From Petrolisthes cinctipes (taxonomy: Eukaryota > Arthropoda > Malacostraca > Decapoda > Porcellanidae), in the NCBI GenBank assembly GCA_033782935.1, contig JAWQEG010001329.1:148501-212500 (forward strand): a stretch of 64,000 bases of DNA. Direction: 5' to 3'. The translations under genes and the position numbers were made by a program. Of this stretch, positions 36,701-46,476 are shown one piece after another (positions within the stretch are counted from its first letter, which is position 1; every line of letters begins with the position of its first letter). The notes below the pieces were generated by a model, which did not search any database, was not told the DNA's origin, and worked only from the letters and a program-made list of their open reading frames with translations.

Positions 36701-38412
36701 CTTGAGGTGTACTGCAACCGGAGGCCTTTTTTTTTTTTTTTTTTTTTCACTGCTGTGTGGACCGCCAGCACACGGGGGTGCATTTCCCTTTGCATGCAGC
36801 AGTGTAAACTCCCTCCCCTTATGGTCCCTTCAGGGCTGGTCTCATGGAAGGTACGGCCCCACTTGTAGCTCTTGTGGTAATGTGGACTTGGGCCCACAGC
36901 ACTGGCTGTGGGATCAAAGCCTTCCCCCCAATCTCAACAACAACATTTCATACACATCATTCACTCCCACTGTATGGTGACCTCTGGGTGGCTCACCTTA
37001 CCACGTAGCTTAAGTCCAAGGTAGTAAGAAGATACCAAGGTAGGTTCTAGTGAGTTTATTGGGCACAGGAAAATAGAGGACAACGTGTTGCCTAGCCAGA
37101 AACCCATACGTGACTACATGTCCATGTAATGGCGGTCTGCGATGTTGCCATATGTGTCTCAAGGCAGTGTTGCTTTATTGGGAGATACACACATGCATAG
37201 TACAATGGCATGAATATATGTATGCGGATCCATGAAATGTATACATATATATATGTACAGCATGTTTCTGAATTCCACCGACAAACTTTAGGAATATATC
37301 CTCCATCGAAAAACAAACCCACAATATTCTATAGTGAAATGTGAAATTATTATTTTTTTGTAAACATGTGGTAGCCCAAGTCAGTGCACTTTGCTGCCAG
37401 CCGAACACTGGGCCACAGGTGTTGGGGCACTGGTGTTCGGCTGGCAGCAAAGTGCACTGACTTGGGCTACCACACATTTACAGAAAAATAATAATTTCAC
37501 ATTTCACTATAGAATATTGCGGGTTTATTTTTCAATGGAGGATATATTCCTAAAGTTTGTCGGTGGAATTCAGGAACATGCTGTATATGGGAGTGTAGAA
37601 TAAAGTACATAGACTATACAAGTAATGTTTCATTCTTGGCACTTATGAACCTGTGAGCACTGATATCATTTACACCTACTCCCTCCCCTATACCCAACCC
37701 AGCCTTGCTTCCTCCAGCACCTCACCCACTCTCCTCTTATATTCCTCTCTATACTCGATGTCATTCTATCTCCCACTTGCCACCTTCCTCTTGTTTCCCC
37801 CTTCATCCCTCCTACCATACCCCCCTTTTGCTCTGATCCTAATCCTTACCATAACCGCATAGTGGTCAGAGCACTGAAACATTCCTCTCACCACTCTAGC
37901 ATCCATCACATCTTTCCGTATCCTTTCATCAACAGTTATATAATCTATCAAACTCATCTGCTCTCCCTTTTCATCTCTCCTCTTCCTTGTGTACCTGTTG
38001 ATCAGTCTGAGCTCGAAGCAGGTGTTGGCGAGCAACAACCCCCTCTCGGCACACACCGTTCTCATTTACTCCATTCACACCCCACTTGCCAACTACATTT
38101 CCTATTATCTCACTTCCTTCCTTCCCATTCATATCCCCCACAAGCACTACCCTCCTCTCTCTTTCAAAACTTCCTGGACAGGGCATTTGATATGATGACA
38201 TTACAAGCAAATGGACAAATAAAGTATGTATACACTATACTGAAAGCCCAAATATGTATGTGTGTATAACCATGACAAATTGTACCATCTGCCACAGGTA
38301 TGCCATCTACGTGCCACTCTTCCTACCAGTCAGCATCCCAGTTCTTCTCTCACTCAAGATGGTGTTCAGTCTTTTCAAGAAAGGCCTCAAGTCCAAAGTG
38401 AAAGAAGACTGA
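27793..38412 (+). CDS. PIGS: GPI transamidase component PIG-S
   Basis: PIG-S is a subunit of the ER-membrane GPI transamidase that attaches GPI anchors to proteins. Ten exons are read: 27793-27990 (or 28039), 28300-28561, 29056-29180, 29341-29437, 29814-29990, 30833-30944, 31292-31463, 31714-31839, 31964-32187, 38298-38412. With the first option the frame is intact at about 535 aa, close to the roughly 555 aa of the human protein. An N-terminal membrane helix is followed by GLPVWWYTTTVYRATLPY, a PIG-S signature. The luminal domain has NVPPVDN and FLVPRWGGVMIHN. A C-terminal helix (KYAIYVPLFLPVSIPVLLSL) precedes a Lys-rich cytosolic tail KKGLKSKVKED. The exon 1 donor is uncertain: the better consensus at 28040 (C|GTAAGA) gives the wrong phase for exon 2, whereas GTACGA at 27991 keeps frame. 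AATAAA lies at 38531. The last intron (6.1 kb) holds a LINE and SINE-like copies. Confidence 0.9.
28021..28240. repeat. Triplicated PIGS exon 1 donor region
   Basis: The segment AAACTTGAGTCTATGCGTAA is followed by two diverged copies near 28127 (AAACTCAAGTCTATGCACAA) and 28210 (AAACTTGAGTCTATGTGCAA). Only the first retains a GT donor. Confidence 0.75.
28744..28870. repeat. Tandem duplication, about 60-bp unit
   Basis: The block with TTTTTCCTGACCCTAGTCCT and TTAATTGATATTCTTC(C/T)TGATAAC appears twice in tandem, almost identical, in PIGS intron 2. Confidence 0.85.
29258..29385. repeat. Partial tandem duplication of PIGS exon 4
   Basis: The start of exon 4 (CCCACTGAGCCAGGATATGA at 29344) has an upstream diverged copy at about 29259 (CCCACTGAGCCAAGATATGA, then CACTGATGG). 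The upstream copy lacks an AG acceptor in front, so it is read here as intronic. Confidence 0.75.
29558..29713. mobile_element. Palindromic MITE
   Basis: GATTCTCTTTTTGGTGAATT at the left pairs with TTTACCAAAAAGAGAATCTC at the right, and CATTCCTTCAAAT pairs with ATTTGGAGGAATC. Related copies or halves occur near 15070, 27340, 28875, 41560-41830 and 51480. It lies in PIGS intron 4. Confidence 0.65.
29931..30785. repeat. Triplicated 3' end of PIGS exon 5
   Basis: The stretch CTATGCACTCCCTCATCACC with the following CATTAATGCTATTGAGGC occurs at 29931, 30081 and (shortened, without the CAACTCCCTCTCAC part) at 30748. The first two keep the donor G|GTACTATT; the third does not. A LINE fragment (30225-30660) splits copy two from copy three. 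Copy one is contiguous with the exon and was used in the gene model. Confidence 0.8.
30225..30660 (-). mobile_element. 3'-end fragment of the RTE-like LINE
   Basis: It is clearly similar to 32280-32720, the 3' part of the larger LINE copy, sharing GACGCCTCG, CTCTGGGAACTT, TACTTGGTCAAACCCTACTC and CACACTCAATACCAATTGCC. It is inserted in PIGS intron 5. A shorter related piece is at about 59940-60085. Confidence 0.7.
32705..34789 (-). pseudogene. Reverse transcriptase of the LINE, disrupted
   Basis: Pieces in order on the minus strand are as follows. 34789-34586 is the lead-in region. 34589-34398 holds KKAIGKLKMGKAPGVDEI. 34362-34135 holds WRRAIIVPLYKGKG, YRGISILSVPGKVYGKVL and EEQVGFRKGRGC. 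After the inserted SINE-like copy, 33372-33100 holds LRQGCVLSPWLFNIYMDG and the catalytic FVDDTVLMAES box (the usual [YF]xDD). 33103-32705 holds EFKYLGTVL and the thumb. Removing the insertion restores continuity (AFDAEAPAC then VQVEGDLSE). Several frame breaks make it a pseudogene. The 34135-34789 part is duplicated at 35723-36377. Confidence 0.8.
33385..33958. mobile_element. SINE-like element, copy A
   Basis: It is inserted in the LINE reverse transcriptase with an 11-bp target-site duplication CATGCTGGTGC (33374-33384 and 33959-33969). It includes a 25-base T-tract and ends CATCAACAACAA. Its 3' half is identical to that of copy B. Confidence 0.85.
34981..35546. mobile_element. SINE-like element, hybrid copy B
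   Basis: The left flank and 5' half match copy C (AACATTTCATACA flank, GGGCCCAGTGGGGCTGACTT). The 3' half and right flank match copy A (CATGCTGGTGC). It therefore has no target-site duplication of its own and reads as a recombinant of copies A and C. Confidence 0.8.
35723..36377 (-). pseudogene. Second copy of the LINE reverse transcriptase N-terminal segment
   Basis: It is identical in translation to 34135-34789, including the APGVDE and GFRKGRG motifs. It arose by the 1588-bp duplication, not by a separate insertion. Confidence 0.85.
36568..36941. mobile_element. SINE-like element, copy C (3'-truncated)
   Basis: It is flanked by a 13-bp target-site duplication AACATTTCATACA (36555-36567 and 36942-36954). 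It ends early, after CCTTCCCCCCAATCTC, in a short CAACAAC tail. Confidence 0.8.
37250..37588. mobile_element. Near-perfect foldback palindrome
   Basis: Arms of about 165 bp pair TACAGCATGTTTCTGAATTC with GAATTCAGGAACATGCTGTA at the ends and GCCCAAGTCAGTGCACTTTG with CAAAGTGCACTGACTTGGGC near the centre. The loop is about 25 bp around 37420. It lies inside the LINE between endonuclease and RT parts and resembles a foldback MITE. Short frames on both strands are mirror images. Confidence 0.85.
37766..38210 (-). pseudogene. Apurinic-type endonuclease domain of the LINE, frameshifted
   Basis: One frame (38210-37971) contains RRVVLVGDMNGKEG, the GDxN box of the exonuclease-endonuclease-phosphatase fold. 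The other (38065-37766) contains GLLLANTCFELRLINRYTRK, then MSLIDYITVDE and the C-terminal SDH motif in FQCSDHYAVM. A frameshift near 38060 separates them. The domain would nick target DNA for reverse transcription in an intact element. Confidence 0.75.
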
Positions 38413-41400
38413 AGATTCCATGACTTAAGGAAGATTAAGGTAAACTTTAAACCAGTTCGTCACTGGATATCAACATGAACATTCCAAAATTGTCTACATA
38501 CTGACCCACTCAGGGATCAAGCCCCTACACAATAAAACAAAGGACTAGGCCAGAACAGGAGATGCTCATCACAAGATGACTAACTAATGGAAATAATCTG
38601 TAAATTGATTTATTTTTGATGTATGGCTGTGTTATCTAATTTTCCATTGTTGTTTGTTATCATACAACAACAGACTCTTATCTAACACCAGGAACACTTA
38701 TGGAGGACAGTTATTATTAGGTCCAATAGTCATGTAACACGTTTTAATGAAATGGTCTCATAAAATTATACGAAACTACAGCTGTGGATCTCTCAGTTTA
38801 CATGGTTCATTCAGATGACTCACTTTCATTCACCTGATGCAGGACTTTTTATCATGATTGTACAGTCGGCCTCAGGAGTTTGTTCACACACACTCTAGGC
38901 TTCAAGGGTTCACAGTACACAGAAAATATAAGTCTATGACACAGCAGCACAACAAAATACAGTAATAGGTTTTGCAATCACTGAGTCACTTGGTATACCA
39001 TTCACTGCAGTTCTTTCTCAATAATGACCTCGCTTTATGATGAGCCTGTATACGAATTCCTGTGGCCAACTGTACAATAGCAACAATCAATACCAGTATT
39101 GCATTTCACTCTTACTAACACCCAACAACTGTTCTTGCTGGATGCATAAGCACTTGTCATGCCCAATTATTAGTAAGGTTTCACTTAATAATTAGAATGT
39201 ATGGAGTTAATCAGTCACAGTGAACCATTCGAATGGCCAAATCCTAAGTGATGAGACGTAAGGAGTACATTATATATTTTATGTCTCCACAATAATTATA
39301 AGGTAGTGGTTCTTAACCCCTCGGTCATCAAGCTGTTTGAATGGTCACCAAGATACTCTTAAGATTATTTATATAAATGTAATTAAGATATATTATTGTA
39401 AATTACCAGTTGCTCATTGATACCAAGGCACATAGCATAAGACATATATGCCTTCATATTGTGTTTGGCATTACTCTGGTCACACTAGTGAGTTTTTTTG
39501 TTTTAAATAGCATTTAAGTCAAATTAACACAAGTTTTCAATGAACACTTTGGACATCATTTTGAGTTGCTGCCAAAAAAGGTTAAGAACTACTGTATATA
39601 CTGATTCAAGGGTTAAATGAAAATTAATTTAATAAAATTTTTGCTTTTTATTGTAAACATATTCACACGACTCAATGTCTGGAAGTGGATTAGGTTATTC
39701 AATGTATTTTATACTGAATCTTACAAGGTTGCCTTGTCTTAACCTTTATACACATTGAAGCCAGGTTTGTGGCTCCCCATCAAGTAAAAGAAATAAAATA
39801 AAATTTTTATGGCTCTGAAATAGTGTTTTTAGTTGTATTTTAGTCATTGTATATATTGGTTACTACCAGTGTTAAACAAACAAATGAAACTCACAAAACA
39901 AAGCCCATAAATGTCTATAATATTTATAAAAAATACTAACATAGATATTGTGCTGTGAACACCATTCCAGACAGACTAACTTGAGGTAAAACAGGGACCT
40001 AGTTATCTATAAAACAGTTGTTATTGCATCATTCAAATTTTGTACTTCATAAAGAAATAAAAATTCAGAGGGGGGAAATATTTGCTAGAGTGAGAAAAGA
40101 CAAAACAATTTTGTTTATGTAATTATAGCCATATGTTAACCAAAAACTGAAGTGCCGTACTCTTATGCCACAGTCACATACAAAAAATACATGCATAGAA
40201 TTTCTTATGTTCTGTCATGCACAAGGTCTTCAGACTTGACTAGAAAAACAACCAATAGTCCAAAAAAAATGCTGCAAAAGGTGCTCTTGTTACATGGCTT
40301 CATAAAGGCATTTTCATCTACTGTATTCTGTTACTACCTGTATATATCTGGAGAGTTCATTATCAGACAGTAGAGGTGACAAAGTGTGACTGTAAATTTA
40401 CATACAAAACTTGTGCTTGCTCTTACCAGATGTCAGTGAAATGGTTTTGTTTGTGGTGTAGCATTTCTTTCCTTTTCGTTAACTGAACTGGCTTTCTTGG
40501 GAGCTCTGCATCCAGATGGGTTTATATGCATGGGGATGATGATATAAAAAATACTACAACACAAACCAAACAACTACTTTAACCTCTCAGGGCCATTGTA
40601 TATAAAATACATGAAGCAAATAGCAGTTAATGTAAAGGAAAATTCCATGATATGGCAGTGTTTTCTTGTGCACATGACACAATGCTATTCATATAAAAAC
40701 ATGAGATACATATAATAGTATGGCAACTTTTTTATGAATAGTTTACCTATTATAGCTGAAAGGGTCAGGGGAAACTAGGACAAGGTATAATATATATATA
40801 AATTGGCTATTCACACTCTTTATATCACTGTTTAAAAGACTGTGCTCAACCTGACAATACTGGTAATTTGGTTAACTTAATTGGATGCAATAATTACTAA
40901 TTACTGCATCAAATTTAAATTTATCCATTTCAATAATGAGTTTATTTATACATTATATTAACGTAAACGACTGTAAAACCTGAAGAGTCACTCAGCCCTT
41001 TCCACATTCAAAATATTTTTCTATGTAAATCATTACATGTGGTACATTTCATACCTATAATGCTTGTCCAATGTGGGTTTATTGCAGACACTCCAAGAAT
41101 CTAAAATTGGTGTACAGTATTCATCTTATGCAATGTGTACCTACAATAATCTCTTGATGAATATGTGCCCTAATCTCAGGTAACCTTCCTCCCAAGGCAA
41201 ATTTCTCCAGTAGACTAGATAACCAAACCATCATGTGGAATAATTAGACACTCAGTAGAAGCAATTGGGACCACTCACTAAAATATCCAAACCAGTCAGT
41301 GAACTGGAGCACATTCCTGATGCCGACTCATTAATTTTCACAGTCTGCCCAAAAATTAAAATAAACTTTTATTTCCTTTACCAATAAATAAAATATACAC

Positions 41401-41906
41401 TAGAACTAGTGACTTAACTACAGTAACAAGATGGTATGGCTGAATAATTAACCTTCACATTCTCACCTATGATAAAAATTGCTACATTCATTCAGTTCCT
41501 TTTATCAGCTCACTAAACTCATTTCATATGATGTTATAAGGGGTAAGATGTTGCTGAATTGGAGACTACTGGTTACTCCCTAATGTGCTACAAAACACAA
41601 CAAAGTACAATCATGATTTAAATTTTTGTTGCCTCTATGGTACAATGAACACCGAGAATAATGTTATAATAAATGAGACATGCTTGTTTCTTCTGACCCT
41701 CCGTTTCCTTCGATTATAACTCTTACATTTTGTCAAAGTTAATCAATTATCAAATGTTGAGAGACTCTGTTTCTTCCTTGACACAGTTTGGAGAACTCGG
41801 TGGCCTCAAATTTCTCAAAATCATCTTACCCCCTGTACGGTAAAATAATGCTCAACATTCACACACTTACCCACAATTGAACAATCAGTTAATACAATTC
41901 CCCTCC
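38413..41906. other. Convergent intergenic region between PIGS and the TMED gene
   Basis: It should hold both 3' UTRs. AATAAA for PIGS is at 38531-38536. No other coding exon was recognised. The sequence is AT-rich, and a MITE relative (GAATTGGAGACTACTGGTTA with a partner near 41800) lies at about 41540-41830. Confidence 0.5.
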
Positions 41907-44217
41907 CTAGGAGAAGGTGGATGCAGCTCCTTTCTTCCATATACCATGAAGCCTGGATTTGTCATCAAAAAGACTCCTAAGTAACACCACCTGAAACAAA
42001 TAAAATGCAGTGAAACATCATAACGGGAAGGAACGACACTGTAAAGTATGCATGTGTTTGTGTGTACTACATACCGGTCGGTCAATTATTAATCAACTGT
42101 TGCCATCCTGTCCCTTCCTGGGAATGCCACATAGGGGCACATTTATACCATAAAAATAAAAAGCCTCTATGTCACAGACAAAGGTTTTTATACTAGTGGT
42201 ATAAAGCCCATTGCAATGAAGCTGTATCACTATTTGCCCCTTGGTAACATGCAGTCCTGTAGATTATCTACACCACATAATAATGATGGTCATCAAGACA
42301 CTATCATGGGTACATGTTATTATTATCTAACCTGAATAGTACCAGTGATAACCATGACTGAAATGTTGACGATGGACCAAGTGGTGACTCTACTGTTGTT
42401 GGCCTCTGCTATATTCCTGTCCCGGGCTTCATATGCCCTCAACTGGTCCTGTATGAATCTGGATTTGGTGAGGCGATTTCGGATCCGGTCCATGGCGTCC
42501 TGTACAGCAAAAAGCTCATTACAGTCACTTATGCTGGTGTAATTTGCTGTACTACACATTACCAGTACCTATATTTAAGCCAATTGCAGGGAGCAGTTTC
42601 TACAGTTTTATATGCAATTTCATAAAAAAAATATTTATCCAGCATTAAAATTATCTTATATTATAGATACAGTGATTGCCAGGCAAAGTATAACTGCCTT
42701 TCCTTTATGTCCTCAATCTTCATGTCATAAATCTCCTCAGCAGTGATGTCTGTACCAGCCAGGTTACCCCACATTTCATCTTCATCTTCATCATCATCAA
42801 GATCACTCTCAATCATAATGCCAAAGAAGACTGTCTTAGTGTTGAAGTGGGAGAACATGTTGTCCCAGCATATGCGGTAATCTGCCTCTTCTGTCATGGT
42901 TATTCTGTGAAACATTAGGAATTAATAATAACACCACAGTTGTTGTTGTTTAGTTGTAGACAAAAGCAACCATCCTTCAAATTGATGTCTCTTAAATTTG
43001 TCTTTCACTGTTAAAATTATGGCTGATTACTTTCATAATTATCTCTAAGTAGCAACCAGTGATTTTTCTTTAAAGACAAAGATAATTCTTCTAGGTAAAT
43101 GAAAAAACCTATTTTCATTAACCCATGAACATTTCAACTTACACCCCATAACTGAACATACTTTTCTAACTGAAGAATAACCTAATGGTCTATAATGTAA
43201 CTCAAGATAATTATGGTAACTGACCTGTGTGATCCTTCTCCTCTACGAAAGTCTTGGATAAGTACAGGTCCAGACGGACCAGATACGTAAAAGTTAATGT
43301 CCATATCACCTTGACCACCATCAATAACCTGCAAAAATATGGAAATACGAGGATTGGTTTAATTATTGGGGTTTACCAATCGACTTCATAATTGCCGAGT
43401 GAGTAATATGGGTATTTATCTAGACTATTGATGTTTTATAGCAGTGTTGCAAGATCTGGCCAGGTCCCAGTATTTTGCCCCGGTCATTTCCTGGTACTTT
43501 ACCACGGTTATTTCCCGGTAGTTTGCCCAGGCTAGGTCCCGGTAGTCTGCTGCAGTCTAGGTTAGGTAAGGTAAGGTCAGGCTAATTTCAAAATGTCCCA
43601 TTTCCAAAGAAAATTGTCTTAGAATGGTATAAATTAGTGGGTAAAGAAGGTAAAAACCTCGTAATACCAACCGGCAATAGAGTAGATATTTACCATAATA
43701 TGGGGCTGCCTGTGAAGTGTACGTGTGTGTTGTGTAATGTCTGCGAGTGTTGTAGAAATATGAGGAAATCCTGTACTTGCATTAACTTACACGAGCCATA
43801 ATAAGTATATATCCAGGCAGTGTTATTGAAGTATGGAATCGTCCGACATCATTTACCAGAGAACCAATTAAAATGATGGTTGGTTATCCTGTCTCATTCA
43901 TACTTGCTGGAGTTGGTTTAATACTCCATTAGACTATTCGAAACAGACCTGCTGGATATTTATTGTAATGACTGGTAACTGTATTGGGTGACGTGTCATT
44001 ATAACACACCACAGGTCTCGGTACTATGATTACTCACCTGATATTCCACATCCAGTGTTTCTCCAGCTTTCACCATTTCATAAAAACATTCCTCTCTTCC
44101 TGCCTTCACCTCCACCGTCATTTCTCTCTCTATCTCCCTGCATTGTGATTTTTGTGTGAGAAGAGAGCAGAAAATGAGCACAGCCAATGCCGACCAAGTC
44201 CTACTAGCCTTCATCAT
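41907..44217 (-). CDS. p24/TMED cargo receptor, gamma (TMED1/5-like) type
   Basis: p24 proteins cycle between ER and Golgi in COPI/COPII vesicles and sort cargo, notably GPI-anchored proteins. Five exons are read: 44217-44038, 43328-43225, 42904-42703, 42499-42332, 41990-41907, giving 245 aa against roughly 230 usual. A signal peptide (SALAVLIFCSLLTQKSQC) is followed by the GOLD domain with the paired Cys (REECFYEMV and RICWDNMFSH). An acidic insert (ESDLDDDEDEDEMW) and a coiled coil (DIKDAMDRIRNRLTKSRFIQ) follow. One membrane helix (TTWSIVNISVMVITGTIQVV) leads to the tail LLRSLFDDKSR, with the FD-type COPI/COPII motif. Exons 1, 2 and 4 have GT donors. Exon 3 keeps frame only if the intron begins GA (AAG|GAAAGG at 42703/42702). 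The start could be the second Met at 44214. Which gamma member it is cannot be told here. Confidence 0.88.
43411..43694. mobile_element. Short member of the GGTCCCGGTAGTCTGCC foldback family
   Basis: It starts GGTATTTATCTAGAC and ends GAGTAGATATTTACC, with internal CGGTAGTCTGCTGCAGTCTA. The flanks GTAATATG and ATAATATG suggest an 8-bp target-site duplication with one mismatch. It lies in intron 1 of the TMED gene. Confidence 0.6.
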
Positions 44218-45479
44218 TGTTGTTTACGTCTTACGAAAATTATGCTGTGGGAAAAGGGTAACCGACTCAAATAATATATCTTTAACTAAGTTTACTAAGA
44301 TGATAAATGTTAAAGTGAAGGCAACCCAATAAATGGTTTTATTTGTTTGGATTTATATTAATATTGTAAAACTATTGGGATGATACTATGGAAGGTTATT
44401 AATTATATGCTTACAACGCGGTACATTCAAAATAAGGCAACAAGGCTGCCACTGGAGGAGGAGTAAAGCCCATGTCACACGGACACTTTTTCTGGCATCT
44501 TTTGGTATTTTGGTAGTAAAAGATGCTCTTTTGGTAGCAAACGGGAAAACGCGCATGATCGTCTTCTTGCCGCCAGTACGGGCATCGGGGCATCTTTGTT
44601 TACATATTGGAGCTGCAGACCACGCCGCACAGTATATAGCACGGTATAATGACTCTATAGTCATTATACCGTGGTATATAATGACTCCTCAGCTCTTCAC
44701 ATTTCGTTTAAAATCGAGATAAATGGCAAATGTTGGTTGGTCCAGGGATGCTATGATTAGTCCTTATCCTTAATTTCTTTAGTTACTTCGTGAAGCTATT
44801 ACAGGCTTTAGATTTTCAAATTGTATTGAATCTTGTTAAAAATAATCAAAATTACAAAAAAATAACATGTATTAACTTTGCTTTCATTTATATTTACGGT
44901 GTATCTTGACCTAAAATGAATAGATTCGAACGATACAGTAATTTATTTAGTTATAAATTAAGGTGTTTGGTGTCACTACACTACTTATATTTGCAATTTT
45001 ATATTCCTTGCACCGACCCACAAAATTTTTATTGCATGTTGAGGTTTCAACTTCTACACTGTATTTTACAAGGATGTTGTGGGTAAGTGTAATGTATTCT
45101 CGACTCAGATTATTATTTACTATGAGGGTCGCGTATGTTAAATCTGTTTGATGCATTTCATCTCTCTATCCACTCTGCCACCAAACTATTATAATGTTTT
45201 GTTATTTTTATATATTTGATGAAACGCTTCTGGTAACACTGCTTTTAGCTTAGGGAATTTTGGTTTGTGACGACAAAAAAAGAAAAGTGCTTACATATGC
45301 AATGGCTGACATATAATATATTCACATGAGAGGTAAACCTTTGGACTGAAGTTATGTGCTCTTGCACATATCCTTGGAATGAGAATAATACATAATCATA
45401 TGATTATGAAGAATTCTGAGAAATAATTGCATGGCGATTCGGTGAATTCTGGAACACTGTGGTTGGTAATTCTACTGCA

Positions 45480-45775
45480 GAATCAGTGTTGCTAGGTGCT
45501 TGGAAATTTCTTTGTTTTAGAGAATTTTGAGTCCACACAGGAATATTATATAAAAAAAAAGATTGTTCAAGAATAAGCAGGGAGATTTCTATCAGACGAA
45601 ATACCAAAAAGACCATCAATGTTCAAGGGTTTACAGGGAATTATTCAAGTAAAAAGGGGAAAAATGCCAAAAAAGACACGTCAATATTCAAGAGTAAACA
45701 GGGAATTATTGAGGTAAAAAGGGAAATTTTGATGTTGAAGTTGGGAAAATGTTGTCAAGCAGACCTGGCAAGCCT
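45480..45775. repeat. Dispersed repeat, second copy of the 3650-3865 family
   Basis: It shares GAATTTTGAGTC-type words, GGGAATTATTGAGGTAAAAA and the terminal TGTCAAGCAGACCTGGCAA with the first copy. An internal unit (GTTCAAG/ATTCAAGAGTAAACAGGG) is repeated once more here. Confidence 0.6.
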
Positions 45776-45920
45776 GTTAAGTATTACCAACGGGGAATGT
45801 GAATATGTCGTTCATAATATGTTATACAAGTTTGTAAATCCACAATACTGCCAGGTGTTTTACCTATTTACACCTGAACCAGTAAGTGTATATTGAGTGT
45901 TGTGTGTGTATGAATATATG

Positions 45921-45942
<22 letters not shown>
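45921..45942. repeat. (TG)n microsatellite
   Basis: About eleven TG units, with TGTATG variants on both sides. Confidence 0.9.
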
Positions 45943-45951
<9 letters not shown>

Positions 45952-46160
45952 GAGGAATCAGAGATGTTCAGTCGGCAAAAGGGTAAATATTGAAAGAATT
46001 TGGTAAATATTGAAAGAATTACCGTTGTTGCGTACGGTTTTTCTACCTTCATTACCCACTTAGTTAGACCATTATTAGACTATTTTCTTCTATGGTATTT
46101 CCTCCGCAAATGCCCCATTTCCAAGATATTCAAATGGGGCATTTTGTAATTAGCCTGACC

Positions 46161-46216
46161 TTACCTAACCTAACCTAACCTAACCTAACCTAACCTAACC
46201 TAACCTAACCTAACCT
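46161..46216. repeat. Interstitial (CCTAA)n, arthropod telomere-type
   Basis: About eleven CCTAA units (TTAGG on the other strand) inside the left arm of a foldback element. Confidence 0.9.
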
Positions 46217-46434
46217 AGACCACAGCAGACTACCGGGACCTAACCTGGGCAAACTACTGGGAAATAACCGTGGTTATATACAGGAAATGACCGGGGCAAA
46301 ATACTGGGAAATAACCGGATCTGGCAACACTGCTACAAAGCGGTAATTCTTTCAATAAGTACCCTATTTTTTTCTATGGCATTTCCTCTGCAAATGCCCT
46401 ATTTTCAAGATAGCCTGACCTTACCTGACCTAAC

Positions 46435-46476
46435 CTAATCTAACCTAACCTAACCTAACCTAACCTAACCTAACCT
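46435..46476. repeat. Interstitial (CCTAA)n, second tract
   Basis: About eight CCTAA units in the next copy of the same arm. Short CCTAACCTAACC stubs occur at the matching position in other copies. Confidence 0.9.

Larger units (their letters stand above)
32265..38210 (-). mobile_element. RTE-like non-LTR retrotransposon, broken by insertions and duplication
   Basis: Read on the minus strand, the element runs from an endonuclease remnant (38210-37766) through reverse transcriptase pieces to a 3' tail near 32265. It is interrupted by a foldback palindrome (37250-37588) and by SINE-like copies, and the RT N-terminal segment is present twice (33959-34980 and 35547-36568). It fills PIGS intron 9 in antisense. 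The clade is inferred from the RT motif style and is not proven. Confidence 0.75.

Noticed and set aside
37391..37603. Two matching frames on opposite strands in the 37.3-37.6 kb region
   Set aside because: They are produced by the perfect palindrome, so the same sequence is read twice.
44386..44664. Minus-strand frame of 92 codons
   Set aside because: It has no motifs and lies in a region with short inverted words (CATTATACCGTG); looks like repeat sequence.
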